Notes: a model not told the origin generated them from the letters alone. Counted from the stretch's first letter, positions 15,623-24,587 are shown. The stretch: 37,255 nt of DNA from Candidatus Woesearchaeota archaeon (GCA_018303205.1 JAGVYP010000038.1:1-37255); one strand, 5' to 3'. Made by a program: numbers and translations.

Positions 15623-17431
15623 ATGGTAGTAGGCATAGCAAATCAACTCGGATTCTATTCTTTCCTTATTTTAGTCCCCTTTATTTTGCTCTACCTCATC
15701 AGACCAAGACCCCAAAAGATGAATATACCTTCCTTAATGTTCTTTTTTACCACACGGGAAAGAAGAAGAAAATCTAGCTTTTTCCGCAACTTTCTCAACG
15801 ATCTCCTTTTTCTTATTCAGCTTCTCGTTTTTCTCTTCCTTTGTACTCAATTACTAGAACCTTACCAAACCTATACCCATGATATCACAGCAGAAAACAC
15901 TATCTTTGTCATTGATGTATCAGCATCTAGTCAAGTACAAGACGGAGGAACAACACGCTTTGCAAGAGCTATCAGCAAGGCAAAAGACTCCCTCGGTAGT
16001 TCAAATACCATCATTCTCGCAAAACAAGCTCCTCAAATTGCACTCGAATCAGCAAACGGAGGAGAAGCACTTCAATTCCTCAAGGAACTTAAACCTCTTG
16101 ACACTACCTCCAAAATAGGGGACTCCATTCTTCTTGCAGGAGAACTCATGTCAGGCAAAGAAGGCAGAGTCATCGTCCTTAGCGACTTTATCAACACTGA
16201 AGGAACTCCCCCAGAAATTGCAGCAGACATTTTACGCACGCGTAACATCGTTGTTGACCTCGTTAACACCGCAACCGGAAGACCTGTTAAGAATGTTGGC
16301 TTTGTTGATCTTACCATTGACGAAAAAACAACAACCGTCTACATCAAAAATTATAATGACCAAGATGAAACCGTAACCGTGAGCATTTCAAACCTTCAAA
16401 AACAGCTTCACATTGAGCCTAAGTCCATTGAGCCCTTTGCATTTACCACACCTGAAAAAGTAACCAAAGTAAGCCTTGAAGTCAATGATGACTTTGAAGT
16501 CGATAATGTACTTTACCTCAGCGCTCCGTCAAAAGAAGAAGTGAGCGTCAATGTAGTATCACAAAACCTCTCCATCTTTCTCAAATCAGCAGTTGAGTCA
16601 TTCCAACAAGCAACCTTCAGCCATTCTATACCACCAATCATAGAAAAAAATAAGCAGATCTACATTTTCCATGATGCAGACCCTGGAAAAATTCTTCCGG
16701 GAACTTTTGAAGATCTCAAAAAACAAGTAGAACAAGAAGGAATAAGCCTTATTATTCACGCATTTCCCAATATGCCCAGTGTTGATTACAGAGGTTTACT
16801 TCCTGTTGACATTCTGCAACGCTCCTCAGGAGCACCTCTAATTACTGAACAAGTAAATAGATTTACCAAAAACATTGACTTCGGATCTGTAGAGCAATAC
16901 TTTGTAGCATCACCTAAAGAGGATACTATTACCATTGTTTCAGCACGAAACAGCACAGTCATTGCACTTCAACGTCTTGGAAAAGGAAAAATCATCTATT
17001 ATGGAATCATGGAAGAAGCCAGCGACTTCAAATTCAGCCCAAGTTATCCTATCTTTTGGAAAGGACTTCTTGAATTTATCATAGACAAAAAAAGCATTCA
17101 AAATCTTAACGCAAAAGTAGGGGACACTCTCCTTCTTGACAGAACAGAACGCATTACTCTTCCCAATGGAAAAAGTATTAACCAAGGAACTCTTATCTAT
17201 GAACTTCAAGGCATTTACCAAGTCGGAGACAGAAGCATTGCAGTAAACCTCCTTGACCCCAAAGAATCCGACATTACAGCAAAAGAAATTGTCGGCCAAG
17301 AAAGTACAAGAGCAGAACTCAAGCCCATTACTGAAGAAAGAGAATTAGAATGGGAAATTCCACTTCTCATTGCAGCATGTGTTATGCTCTTCCTCGAATT
17401 AGTTTATATCAAATTTAGGGGTGATGTCTGA
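15623..17431 (+). CDS. BatA-like membrane protein with degenerate von Willebrand A domain
   Basis: 602 aa. The N-terminal BatA region has two membrane helices (about 11-27 and 58-78) around a basic loop (IPSLMFFFTTRERRRK). A VWA domain follows (about 90-225) with a MIDAS-type DVSASS (Asp98, Ser100, Ser102) and VIVLSDF. The large middle part (230-490) is beta-rich, and LGKGKIIYYGI resembles the GATase-like module seen in such proteins. A single helix (about 577-597) closes the protein. The stop overlaps the next ATG by one base (TGATG), so the two VWA proteins are coupled. In bacteria Bat proteins work with MoxR ATPases; the same is inferred here. Confidence 0.8.
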   Translation: MVVGIANQLGFYSFLILVPFILLYLIRPRPQKMNIPSLMFFFTTRERRRKSSFFRNFLNDLLFLIQLLVFLFLCTQLLEPYQTYTHDITAENTIFVIDVSASSQVQDGGTTRFARAISKAKDSLGSSNTIILAKQAPQIALESANGGEALQFLKELKPLDTTSKIGDSILLAGELMSGKEGRVIVLSDFINTEGTPPEIAADILRTRNIVVDLVNTATGRPVKNVGFVDLTIDEKTTTVYIKNYNDQDETVTVSISNLQKQLHIEPKSIEPFAFTTPEKVTKVSLEVNDDFEVDNVLYLSAPSKEEVSVNVVSQNLSIFLKSAVESFQQATFSHSIPPIIEKNKQIYIFHDADPGKILPGTFEDLKKQVEQEGISLIIHAFPNMPSVDYRGLLPVDILQRSSGAPLITEQVNRFTKNIDFGSVEQYFVASPKEDTITIVSARNSTVIALQRLGKGKIIYYGIMEEASDFKFSPSYPIFWKGLLEFIIDKKSIQNLNAKVGDTLLLDRTERITLPNGKSINQGTLIYELQGIYQVGDRSIAVNLLDPKESDITAKEIVGQESTRAELKPITEERELEWEIPLLIAACVMLFLELVYIKFRGDV

Positions 17432-19857
17432 TGGTCTGGTACCAAGACATGCTCGGTCAGCTTATGCAATTTCTCCAAGTAGGTTACCTCAAATACCCCT
17501 TTGCTTTACTTGTTATTATCCCCCTTCTTTTTATTATGATCTGGTTGTTGAGAAGGGATTTTGTCAAACTCAATGAAGAAGAAGACAAACCGTTATTCCT
17601 TGCTATTCGCAAGCAGCAACGCAAACTCATCTTATTCACAAGAACCCTTATCTTTATCCTGCTCCTCATCGCTTTAGCAACGCCATATGTAGAACAAACT
17701 AAAACCATAGAAGGGGAACCTTTTGTGAGAATTATCATCGACAACTCAACTTCTATGAGTATCATGGACACAAGCAATGTAGAAAATATGATCAGACAAT
17801 TAGAATCACAAATAGATGTCGAAGTAAGTAATATTCCTGGAACCAGTTTCTCAGCATTGGGAGATGCGGTGCTCGATCATCTCGGCGCTCATGAAAATGT
17901 GCTCCTGATTAGCGATGGAAACAACAACAAAGGAGCAGACCTAGGAGATGTAGCACTCTACGCTTCACGCTTAAATGCTTCCATTAGCGCACTCGATCTT
18001 GTTGCAAAAAAACCTGATGCAAGAGTAACGATCAAAGGTCCTGATAAAACACTTGAAAACATAGAAAACCAGTTCCTGGTCAGCATAAAAACTACCGGAG
18101 ATATTACCCAAGCTCCTCTCCGAGTTCTTGTGGACGATCAAATTGTTGCTTGCGCTCCTATTTCCATTACTGATTGTACGGTTACTGCTACTTTTAGTGA
18201 TGGTACACATCGCATTTCTGCCTATCTTGACACTGAGGATGCATTCACAGAAAATAACGTATTTTACAAAACCGTGCATGTTGTTTCCAAGCCCCGAGTA
18301 CTTTTTTACTCAGAAAAAGACTCTCCTTTGCAAACCATGCTTTCCCAAGCTTATGAAGTAACGCGTTCCCAAGGATTAACAGAAGACTTCTCACGTTACC
18401 ATACCATTGTCATCAATGACATTCCCTCTTCACGCCTCGATAGCAAAATGGATCTTCTCACAAATTACGTTACTGAAGGCAATGGCCTTTTTGTTGTAGG
18501 AGGACTCAACAGCTATGAACGAGGAGCTTATAGCGGAAGCGTGTTTGAAACTCTTCTTCCCGTGCATGTAGGATCAGCAGCAAAAAAAGAAGGAGATGTG
18601 AACATTGTCCTTGTTATCGACATTTCAGGAAGTACAGGACAACAAACAGCAGGAGGAGCTGTTGCTGTTGACGTAGAAAAAGCCCTTGCACTCAATGTGC
18701 TTACAGATCTTCGCTTTGATAATAAACTCGCAGTTGTCGCATTTAACGTAGACTCTTACCTTATCGAACCTCTCACGTATATTTTTGAAAAACAAGATCT
18801 TGAAACAAAACTCAAACGATTGCAAGATGGAGGGGGAACGCTCATTGATGCAGGACTTTTACGAGCAATAGACATTCTCCGTACAACCCAAGGAAGTAAA
18901 AATATTATTCTCATCAGTGATGGAATAACTCAAATTGTTCCGAGAACCATTGCAGCAACAGAACTTGCAAAAGGCCTTGGCATTAAGATTTACTCTATTG
19001 GCGTAGGAGGGAAAACAAATGAGCCCTTGATGAGTGCAATCGCAGACATGACTTCAGGAATCTATTTCAGAGCAGAACAACATAATAAATTAAAAATTCT
19101 CTTTGGTGAAATTGATGAACAATCAGGAGAAGCGTATGGAGTTGTCGTGCTTAACAGCAATCATTTTATTACTGAAGACTTAGACATTAGCGCTAGTGTA
19201 CTTGGCTTTAACCAAGTTGTTCCCAAATCAGCAGGAAGACTATTGCTTACCACATCCCAAGGCGATCCGCTCTTAACAGTCTGGCGCTTTGGCCTCGGAA
19301 GAGTAGCAGCACTCTCTACAGACGATGGTGGCCTTTATGCTGCACAATTGCTGAGCAAAAACAATTCACGCATGATGACCAGGGTTGTTAACTGGGCATC
19401 AGGAGACCCTGATAGAAAAAGTGACAGCTTTATCTCTGTACTCGATACAAGAGTCTATACTCCTACTGAAATCAGTGTAAAAAGCAAGATACCTCCATCA
19501 GCAGAAGGAGTACTCTTTTATAAAACAGAAGAAGACCTTTACAAAGGAGAAATTACACCCACACAACAAGGATTCAATCAAGTCTTAACTACCGTCTTTG
19601 CAGCAAATTATCCTGTTGAACTTGAAGAAATAGGCATGCACCAAGATTTGCGCAACATCGTTTCAGTTACCGGAGGAAAAATGTTCCAACAAGACGAAAT
19701 TCAAGGCATTGTAGAGCATATTAAATCGCTTTCCATCCGCACGGAACGTAAGAAAGACGACTTACGATGGCCATTTGTCGTAGCAGCACTCATCATCTTC
19801 CTCTTAGAGATCTTCATGAGAAAAATCATTTCCAATAAAAGACAAACATTGGGATAA
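17431..19857 (+). CDS. Double von Willebrand A domain membrane protein (BatB/GATase-like)
   Basis: 808 aa. Two N-terminal helices (about 22-40 and 67-84) are followed by VWA domain 1 with MIDAS DNSTSM (Asp104, Ser106, Ser108) and LLISDGNNN. A GATase1-like middle region has VLFYSEKDSP and LFVVGGLNSYERGAY. VWA domain 2 has VLVIDISGSTG (near residue 397) and IILISDGIT. A long beta-rich region follows, then a terminal helix (about 783-802) with a short basic tail. Both MIDAS motifs look able to bind metal. The extracytoplasmic domains probably sense or bind envelope proteins, and MoxR would remodel complexes on the cytoplasmic side. That is a family-based inference. Confidence 0.85.
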   Translation: MVWYQDMLGQLMQFLQVGYLKYPFALLVIIPLLFIMIWLLRRDFVKLNEEEDKPLFLAIRKQQRKLILFTRTLIFILLLIALATPYVEQTKTIEGEPFVRIIIDNSTSMSIMDTSNVENMIRQLESQIDVEVSNIPGTSFSALGDAVLDHLGAHENVLLISDGNNNKGADLGDVALYASRLNASISALDLVAKKPDARVTIKGPDKTLENIENQFLVSIKTTGDITQAPLRVLVDDQIVACAPISITDCTVTATFSDGTHRISAYLDTEDAFTENNVFYKTVHVVSKPRVLFYSEKDSPLQTMLSQAYEVTRSQGLTEDFSRYHTIVINDIPSSRLDSKMDLLTNYVTEGNGLFVVGGLNSYERGAYSGSVFETLLPVHVGSAAKKEGDVNIVLVIDISGSTGQQTAGGAVAVDVEKALALNVLTDLRFDNKLAVVAFNVDSYLIEPLTYIFEKQDLETKLKRLQDGGGTLIDAGLLRAIDILRTTQGSKNIILISDGITQIVPRTIAATELAKGLGIKIYSIGVGGKTNEPLMSAIADMTSGIYFRAEQHNKLKILFGEIDEQSGEAYGVVVLNSNHFITEDLDISASVLGFNQVVPKSAGRLLLTTSQGDPLLTVWRFGLGRVAALSTDDGGLYAAQLLSKNNSRMMTRVVNWASGDPDRKSDSFISVLDTRVYTPTEISVKSKIPPSAEGVLFYKTEEDLYKGEITPTQQGFNQVLTTVFAANYPVELEEIGMHQDLRNIVSVTGGKMFQQDEIQGIVEHIKSLSIRTERKKDDLRWPFVVAALIIFLLEIFMRKIISNKRQTLG

Positions 19858-19897
19858 ACTAAAATGAGAATTCATTACCTTGGAATAAAATAAGAGT

Positions 19898-19994
19898 GCC
19901 ATTGCCTTGGAGCAAAATCAGGAGAAGGCACGATTCATGCAGTGCCTTCGACGCAAAATCTCCGATCAACGGAGGAGCAAATCTCCGCAATGGC
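19898..19994. repeat. Branched-hairpin element in the gap inside the VWA locus
   Basis: The gene-free stretch 19858-20223 contains a compact foldable segment. An outer stem GCCATTGC/GCAATGGC (19898-19905 with 19987-19994) encloses AAGGCAC/GTGCCTT (19925-19931 with 19942-19948) and CTCCG/CGGAG (19960-19964 with 19970-19974). CATTACCTTGGAATAAAAT is followed by the variant CATTGCCTTGGAGCAAAAT as a short tandem repeat. It is GC-richer than its surroundings. Confidence 0.55.
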
Positions 19995-20223
19995 GCAAAA
20001 AATAGTAAAAGATTGATAAAAAAATGAAAGAAATAAGACAAAAGAGATAAATAAAAAATAAGAATAGAAAAGAAGAAAGATCAAGAAACAAGATAACAAA
20101 AAAAGACAAAATTGACAAAACTCAATATAAAATAGGAAAGGTTAATAAAAAATCAGGTGTTAAAAGATAAAAAACTGATAAAAAAGGGATATTACTAAAA
20201 AAAGAAGAATTTGAGGGAAAACC
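19995..20223 (+). promoter_or_regulatory. Purine-rich leader before the coiled-coil gene
   Basis: About 230 bp, almost entirely A and G on the plus strand, with no reading frame of note. TATA-like AATATAAAATAGG (near 20123) and TTGAGGGAAAACC before the ATG at 20224 may give a second promoter and a ribosome binding site for the second half of the MoxR-VWA locus. Confidence 0.35.
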
Positions 20224-20730
20224 ATGAGCTACATTGACAGAAATGCAAACATCGTACTGCTTTTCCTAGTTGTCATATCACTCACAGTCTTAGTAGGAGC
20301 AACCATCTACTACCAACAAAACTTCTCCGCAATCAATGACGAATATAATGAAAAACTTAACAACCTCAAAAAAATGGAAAAAGAACTCCAACTCAAAACT
20401 ACCATCCTCAACAAAACACGAGAAGAATTAACGCTCAAAGCAGAACGAGAAGAAGAAATTGGAAAACAATTCACAGGAATCAGAAGCGAAAACGAAGAAC
20501 TTGAATCTGAAAGAGACAAACTTTCATCACAGAAATCATCACTAGAAAGTCAGCTTGATAATGCACAACGCTCCTTAAGTGAAGCACAAGCAGAAATTAC
20601 CTTTCAAAAAAGAAAGGTAGCTGAAAAGGAAGCACAAATCAGTGATTTGGCAGTGCAAGTTAATTATTGGAAGGATCAGGCAGCTGATTATTCTTCACAG
20701 TTGCAAGCATGCCAAAATCCCTCAACATAA
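20224..20730 (+). CDS. Membrane-anchored coiled-coil protein
   Basis: 168 aa. A short N-terminus, then one transmembrane helix (about 10-30, NIVLLFLVVISLTVLVGATI), then a long coiled coil (about 40-160) with heptads rich in Glu, Lys, Leu and Gln. It probably exposes a rod on one side of the membrane. No enzyme motif is seen. It sits 4 bp before the next gene in the MoxR-VWA locus and likely acts as a structural or tethering subunit. The predicted topology is clear; the specific role is unknown. Confidence 0.75.
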   Translation: MSYIDRNANIVLLFLVVISLTVLVGATIYYQQNFSAINDEYNEKLNNLKKMEKELQLKTTILNKTREELTLKAEREEEIGKQFTGIRSENEELESERDKLSSQKSSLESQLDNAQRSLSEAQAEITFQKRKVAEKEAQISDLAVQVNYWKDQAADYSSQLQACQNPST

Positions 20731-20734
20731 CACC

Positions 20735-21529
20735 ATGGTAAGAAAACAGATCATCCTAGCAATCAGGGAAATTCACGCTACCTTGAGGTCTATTAACCTC
20801 TTAACCTGCTTGCTGGATAGCCTTCTTGTTTTCTTACTCTCTATCATCCTCCTCCTGCTTATCTCATTACCCTGGAGCTGGGCACTCATACCTTTTGGAG
20901 CATACTTCCTTTTTCACTTCAAAAATCTCCAAAGACAAGTAAACCTCACCTTAGTAGAAGAAAAAACACCTACACTCCAAGAAGAATTAAGAACATCAGC
21001 AGACAACCTTGACAAAGACAATGAAATTGTTAATGCGCTCCATGAAGAAGTACTTGCAAAAATGCGAAATATTCGTGTTTCTGACTTCATCGATTTTCGT
21101 AAAGTCTCAAGAAGACTCCTGGTCATTACCTTACTCAGCTTTCTCATCCTCCTCTTTGCAGCATTTAATGTCTCCTTCCTTGATGTGAATGATCTTGTTA
21201 ACAATTTTCAAGACCAAAACAGGAGAAGTCCTTATGAAGATGAAAGTTATCCTGAAGAAGAAAACAGAGCAGGAGCAGGAGGCTCTATCTTTGGAGAAGA
21301 ATCCATTGCAGAGCTCGGCAGTGAAGAGCTTCAGCTTCAATTTAATCCCGTAGCAACAGAACTCGACCTTAGCCAGGTAGATAAACCTAAAGACGTTGAA
21401 TTCAACAGAAATCCCTTTACAGGAGAGCTCGCTGCGAGCACAGACAGATCCTTTGAAACAGACTCACAATTCGTGCAAGAAAACAAGGAAGTGGTACAAC
21501 TCTACTTTCAAGGTATCGCAACTACATAA
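20735..21529 (+). CDS. Multi-pass membrane protein of the MoxR-VWA locus
   Basis: 264 aa from the ATG at 20735, which lies 4 bp after the previous stop. An earlier in-frame start would run inside the coiled-coil gene and is rejected. Two adjacent helices (about 20-60) precede a helical cytoplasmic segment (65-125), a third helix (about 129-150), and a 110-residue acidic, low-complexity tail (NRRSPYEDESYPEEENRAG and onward). The layout recalls the poorly conserved membrane subunits (DUF4129/DUF4175-like) placed between VWA and MoxR genes, but no family is claimed. Confidence 0.7.
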   Translation: MVRKQIILAIREIHATLRSINLLTCLLDSLLVFLLSIILLLLISLPWSWALIPFGAYFLFHFKNLQRQVNLTLVEEKTPTLQEELRTSADNLDKDNEIVNALHEEVLAKMRNIRVSDFIDFRKVSRRLLVITLLSFLILLFAAFNVSFLDVNDLVNNFQDQNRRSPYEDESYPEEENRAGAGGSIFGEESIAELGSEELQLQFNPVATELDLSQVDKPKDVEFNRNPFTGELAASTDRSFETDSQFVQENKEVVQLYFQGIATT

Positions 21530-21544
21530 AAAAGGTGAACAACT

Positions 21545-22480
21545 ATGGGAGCAATTGAAAATGTCAAACGAACATTTGATTATATGTTTGAAGAAATTGG
21601 GAAAGTCATTGTAGGACAAGATGAAGCATTACGCCAAATCATGATTGCCATTTTTTGCAATGGTAACGCGTTGCTTGAATCCTATCCTGGATTGGCAAAA
21701 ACACTTTCTATTAAAACCATGTCACAAATCATGGACTTAAAGTTCAGCAGGATCCAAAACACCCCTGACCTCATGCCCTCTGACATTACCGGAACGTATA
21801 TTATCGAAGAAACAGCAGGAAAAAGAGTGTTCAAATTTCAAGAAGGACCTGTCTTTGCAAATGTCGTCTTAGCAGATGAAATCAACCGAGCTACTCCCAA
21901 AACACAAGCGGCACTGCTCGAAGCAATGGAAGAAAAACAAGTTACCGTAGGAAACAAAACCTTTGAATTAGACAAACCTTTTTTCGTACTTGCAACTCAA
22001 AACCCCATAGAACAAGAAGGAACCTATCCTTTACCAGAAGCACAACAAGACCGTTTCTTACTCAAGATTAAATTGGATTATCCTAAATTTGAGGAAGAAA
22101 TAGAAATTGTGAACAGATATGCAGAAGTGCTCAAAAATATTAAATTAAAACCCATTATTACCAAACAGAGCATTTTGCAACTCCAACAATTGACAAGACA
22201 AATTCCCATAGCAAATGACATCAAACGCTATGCTGTACAATTAGTTACCTCCACAAGAGTGAAAAAGAACATCATCGAATATGGTGCATCACCCCGGGCA
22301 TCTATTGGATTAATTCTTTCTGCAAAAGCACGTGCCCTCCTGGAAGGAAGAAAATACGTCAGCAAAGCAGATATCAATGAGATGGCATTGCCAGTTTTGC
22401 GCCACCGTATCGTGTTAAACTTTGAAGCAGAACGTCATAACATGAACGAAGATGATGTTATCAAACAACTTTTAAAATGA
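21545..22480 (+). CDS. moxR: MoxR-family AAA+ ATPase
   Basis: 311 aa, normal length for the family. It is a hexameric ATP-driven chaperone thought to activate or assemble VWA-domain partners. The Walker A region reads ESYPGLAKT (45-53; family usual EGVPGLAKT): Lys52 is kept but the first glycine is Ser46. Walker B is VVLADEINR (Asp111, Glu112). FVLATQNPIEQEGTYPLPEAQQDRF-type sensor and arginine-finger sequence is present, and ASPRASIGL is the sensor 2 region. AAGGTGA precedes the ATG. Its last bases overlap the DUF58 start (ATGA at 22477-22480). ATP binding is probably retained but could be weaker. Confidence 0.93.
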   Translation: MGAIENVKRTFDYMFEEIGKVIVGQDEALRQIMIAIFCNGNALLESYPGLAKTLSIKTMSQIMDLKFSRIQNTPDLMPSDITGTYIIEETAGKRVFKFQEGPVFANVVLADEINRATPKTQAALLEAMEEKQVTVGNKTFELDKPFFVLATQNPIEQEGTYPLPEAQQDRFLLKIKLDYPKFEEEIEIVNRYAEVLKNIKLKPIITKQSILQLQQLTRQIPIANDIKRYAVQLVTSTRVKKNIIEYGASPRASIGLILSAKARALLEGRKYVSKADINEMALPVLRHRIVLNFEAERHNMNEDDVIKQLLK

Positions 22481-23343
22481 TCGACACGAGTTTTTTACAT
22501 CAACTGGACAAGTTTAACCTCGTCATTAATAGAAAGGTAAACTCTAACTACATCGGAGAGCGAGAAAGTAACGCAGTTGGAAGAGGATTAATCTATAAAG
22601 ACCACGCTGCCTATACTCCAGGAGATGACTTTAGAACAATAGACTGGAGAGTCTTCGCCAGAACAGACAAACTCTATGTCAAACGCTACGAAGAAGAACG
22701 CAATTTACAAGTACACATTTTTGTGGATTATTCAGGAAGTATGAATTTCGGAACCAATTTCAAAAAAGCAGAATTTGCAGCCATGATAGGACTTGGTTAT
22801 GCGTATCTTTCTCTTAAAAACAATGAAAAATTTGTCTTAAGCACTTTCGGAGAAAGCTTGGAACGCTATAGGCCAAAAAGAGGAAGACAACAGCTCGCAG
22901 CAATGGTAGATTACCTCAATAAAAAAACACCCGAAGGAAAAACGGACATTGATACTTCACTCGGCCAATATCGTAAAACCTTACGTTTTCGGTCTTTGAT
23001 CATTATCATTTCAGATTTTCTTTATCCCATTGAAAGCCTTCGCAATACGCTTTACCAATTTAAAGATCATGAAATAAAACTGATCCAAGTTTTAGACAAA
23101 GTAGAGAAAAAGTTAAACCTCGAAGGAGACTTTCGTCTGAAAGACCTGGAAAGCAATGCTGTCATGCGCACGTTTATCAGTCCTTATCTGAAAAAAAGAT
23201 ACGGTGAACAATTGGAAGAACACAATAAAGAAATAGCACGCCTCTCAGAAGAAATAGGAGCCAAATTCTATTCTGTTTCAACAGACATGACCATCTTTGA
23301 TGCCATGTTCATGACACTCGTTGCAAAGCCAATTAGGATGTAA
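22477..23343 (+). CDS. DUF58 von Willebrand A-like protein
   Basis: 288 aa. The DUF58 signature YTPGDDFRTIDWRVFARTD (about 46-64) is followed by VKRYEEERN and an intact MIDAS, FVDYSGSM (Asp84, Ser86, Ser88). The C-terminal half continues as a VWA fold (IIIISDF, IKLIQVLD). There is no membrane helix, so it is cytoplasmic, unlike the two VWA proteins upstream. DUF58 genes nearly always follow MoxR genes, and here they overlap by 4 bp. It is the most likely direct partner of the ATPase and the end of the operon. Confidence 0.93.
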   Translation: MIDTSFLHQLDKFNLVINRKVNSNYIGERESNAVGRGLIYKDHAAYTPGDDFRTIDWRVFARTDKLYVKRYEEERNLQVHIFVDYSGSMNFGTNFKKAEFAAMIGLGYAYLSLKNNEKFVLSTFGESLERYRPKRGRQQLAAMVDYLNKKTPEGKTDIDTSLGQYRKTLRFRSLIIIISDFLYPIESLRNTLYQFKDHEIKLIQVLDKVEKKLNLEGDFRLKDLESNAVMRTFISPYLKKRYGEQLEEHNKEIARLSEEIGAKFYSVSTDMTIFDAMFMTLVAKPIRM

Positions 23344-23510
23344 TTTCCTTTTTAAATTCTCTTTTTTTTACTTTTCACTTTGAAATTTTTGTTATACTTT
23401 TAATTTTTGTATAAAGAGAAATAATAAAAATAAACACACATAAAATAATAAATAAGAATGACATCTCCAAAATAAAATAAGAAAGTAATAAACAACATAA
23501 AAAGAGGATC

Positions 23511-24248
23511 TTATCCTTTTCTATATAAAACTATAAAACAATTCTTAATGAGTGATTTCCATGATAGCATATACAACAATAACCTACTTCCTCTGTATTG
23601 TTCTGGATTATAGCGATATTTTTGTGCAACACTATACATTTTTAAGTCAAGTGGAAGGTCTTTCGTTCCCGTATATACCCTCATATTTTCTACATAATAC
23701 TTTGTTGCTTTAAAACACCAGATTTTAAACGTATTTTTATTAGGAAAAGTAAAAAGAGCACAACATAAAATGAGATAAGAAAGAGGAAAACACAAATATT
23801 TATCTCTCTTCTTCATCAGGGGAATTTTTATATTTTTTATGACATCTCTTCCGTAGAGTATTTGATATTGTTTTTTAAGGTTATGTAAGAAGATCGTATT
23901 ACTTATTAAAAAATTAGTAAGTATCTTTAATCGTATACTTTTTGGTTTAAACTCTTCTGTTAACTCATCTTTTCCGATCAGAATACTGTGAATTCCCGTA
24001 TACTCATTCGATACTAAAAAATGACTTTCTAAAAAATAGGTGAAGGGTGTGTGAGATAGGTGAATAAGATTTTCACTTTCTCGTATCGTTTTTATTATTT
24101 TTTGAATATCATCCCTCTTTTTGAGCAAAATAAATAAGTCTATATCGCTTTCTTTGCTTTTCTTTTTTGAACCAAATTGAAGAATACTGATAATGTTTTC
24201 ACGATGTTCTTTTAGAATACTCTTAACAAACGTATCAAGTGGGTTCAT
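23511..24248 (-). CDS. Nucleotidyltransferase-domain protein (MNT-like) linked to DUF357
   Basis: 245 aa. The N-terminal pol-beta-type nucleotidyltransferase motif is QFGSKKKSKESDIDLFILL (Gly26, Ser27, Asp35, Asp37). A third acidic residue is less clear. The C-terminal 140 residues are helical and basic, with aromatic clusters, and not recognised. The start overlaps the DUF357 gene stop (ATGA, 24245-24248), so the two are co-translated. Possible roles are modification of an RNA or protein, as in MNT/HEPN antitoxin pairs, or of a small molecule. The 167 bp after the MoxR-VWA locus (23344-23510) show nothing but AT-rich sequence. Confidence 0.75.
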   Translation of the reverse strand: MNPLDTFVKSILKEHRENIISILQFGSKKKSKESDIDLFILLKKRDDIQKIIKTIRESENLIHLSHTPFTYFLESHFLVSNEYTGIHSILIGKDELTEEFKPKSIRLKILTNFLISNTIFLHNLKKQYQILYGRDVIKNIKIPLMKKRDKYLCFPLSYLILCCALFTFPNKNTFKIWCFKATKYYVENMRVYTGTKDLPLDLKMYSVAQKYRYNPEQYRGSRLLLYMLSWKSLIKNCFIVLYRKG

Positions 24249-24577
24249 TTTATCTTTGTTAACGACTCAACATACTCTTTGTCAACTGTAAACAGTCTAT
24301 TATCACCATCAACATCAAATAAACCAAGACGTGCACCCGCATCTAACCAACCGTGCGCGTAATTCAGAGCAGCAAAAGCAGTAACTATATTTCCTTGTTT
24401 TGCAAAATGATGAGCATCATCAAAATAACGTTGTGCCATATCTAAGAAGTCTTCAGCAGCTTTTTCCCAATCAATCTTCCCTTGTTTGGTAAGCTTTACT
24501 TTTTTTAAAGCTTGATCTGTAACATCGAAATATTTTGCTAATTTCTCCGCAGTTACCTTTTCGTCTGTAATAGCCAT
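24245..24577 (-). CDS. DUF357 helical protein
   Basis: 110 aa. The family signature is strong: AQRYFDDAHHFAKQGN, then TAFAALNYAHGWLDAGARL and GLFDVDGDNRLFTV at the end. DUF357 proteins are archaeal helical bundles of unknown biochemical function, with a HEPN-like look. The gene is predicted leaderless: TTTATAAA (24600-24607) is centred 26 bp from the ATG. It directly precedes, with a 4-bp overlap, a nucleotidyltransferase gene, an arrangement like HEPN/MNT modules. Confidence 0.85.
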   Translation of the reverse strand: MAITDEKVTAEKLAKYFDVTDQALKKVKLTKQGKIDWEKAAEDFLDMAQRYFDDAHHFAKQGNIVTAFAALNYAHGWLDAGARLGLFDVDGDNRLFTVDKEYVESLTKIK

Positions 24578-24587
24578 ATAATGCCTC

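Noticed and set aside
20642-20734. Longer start for the membrane protein at 20735
   Set aside because: It would lie within the coiled-coil gene. The ATG at 20735, just after that gene's stop, leads straight into a plausible N-terminus.
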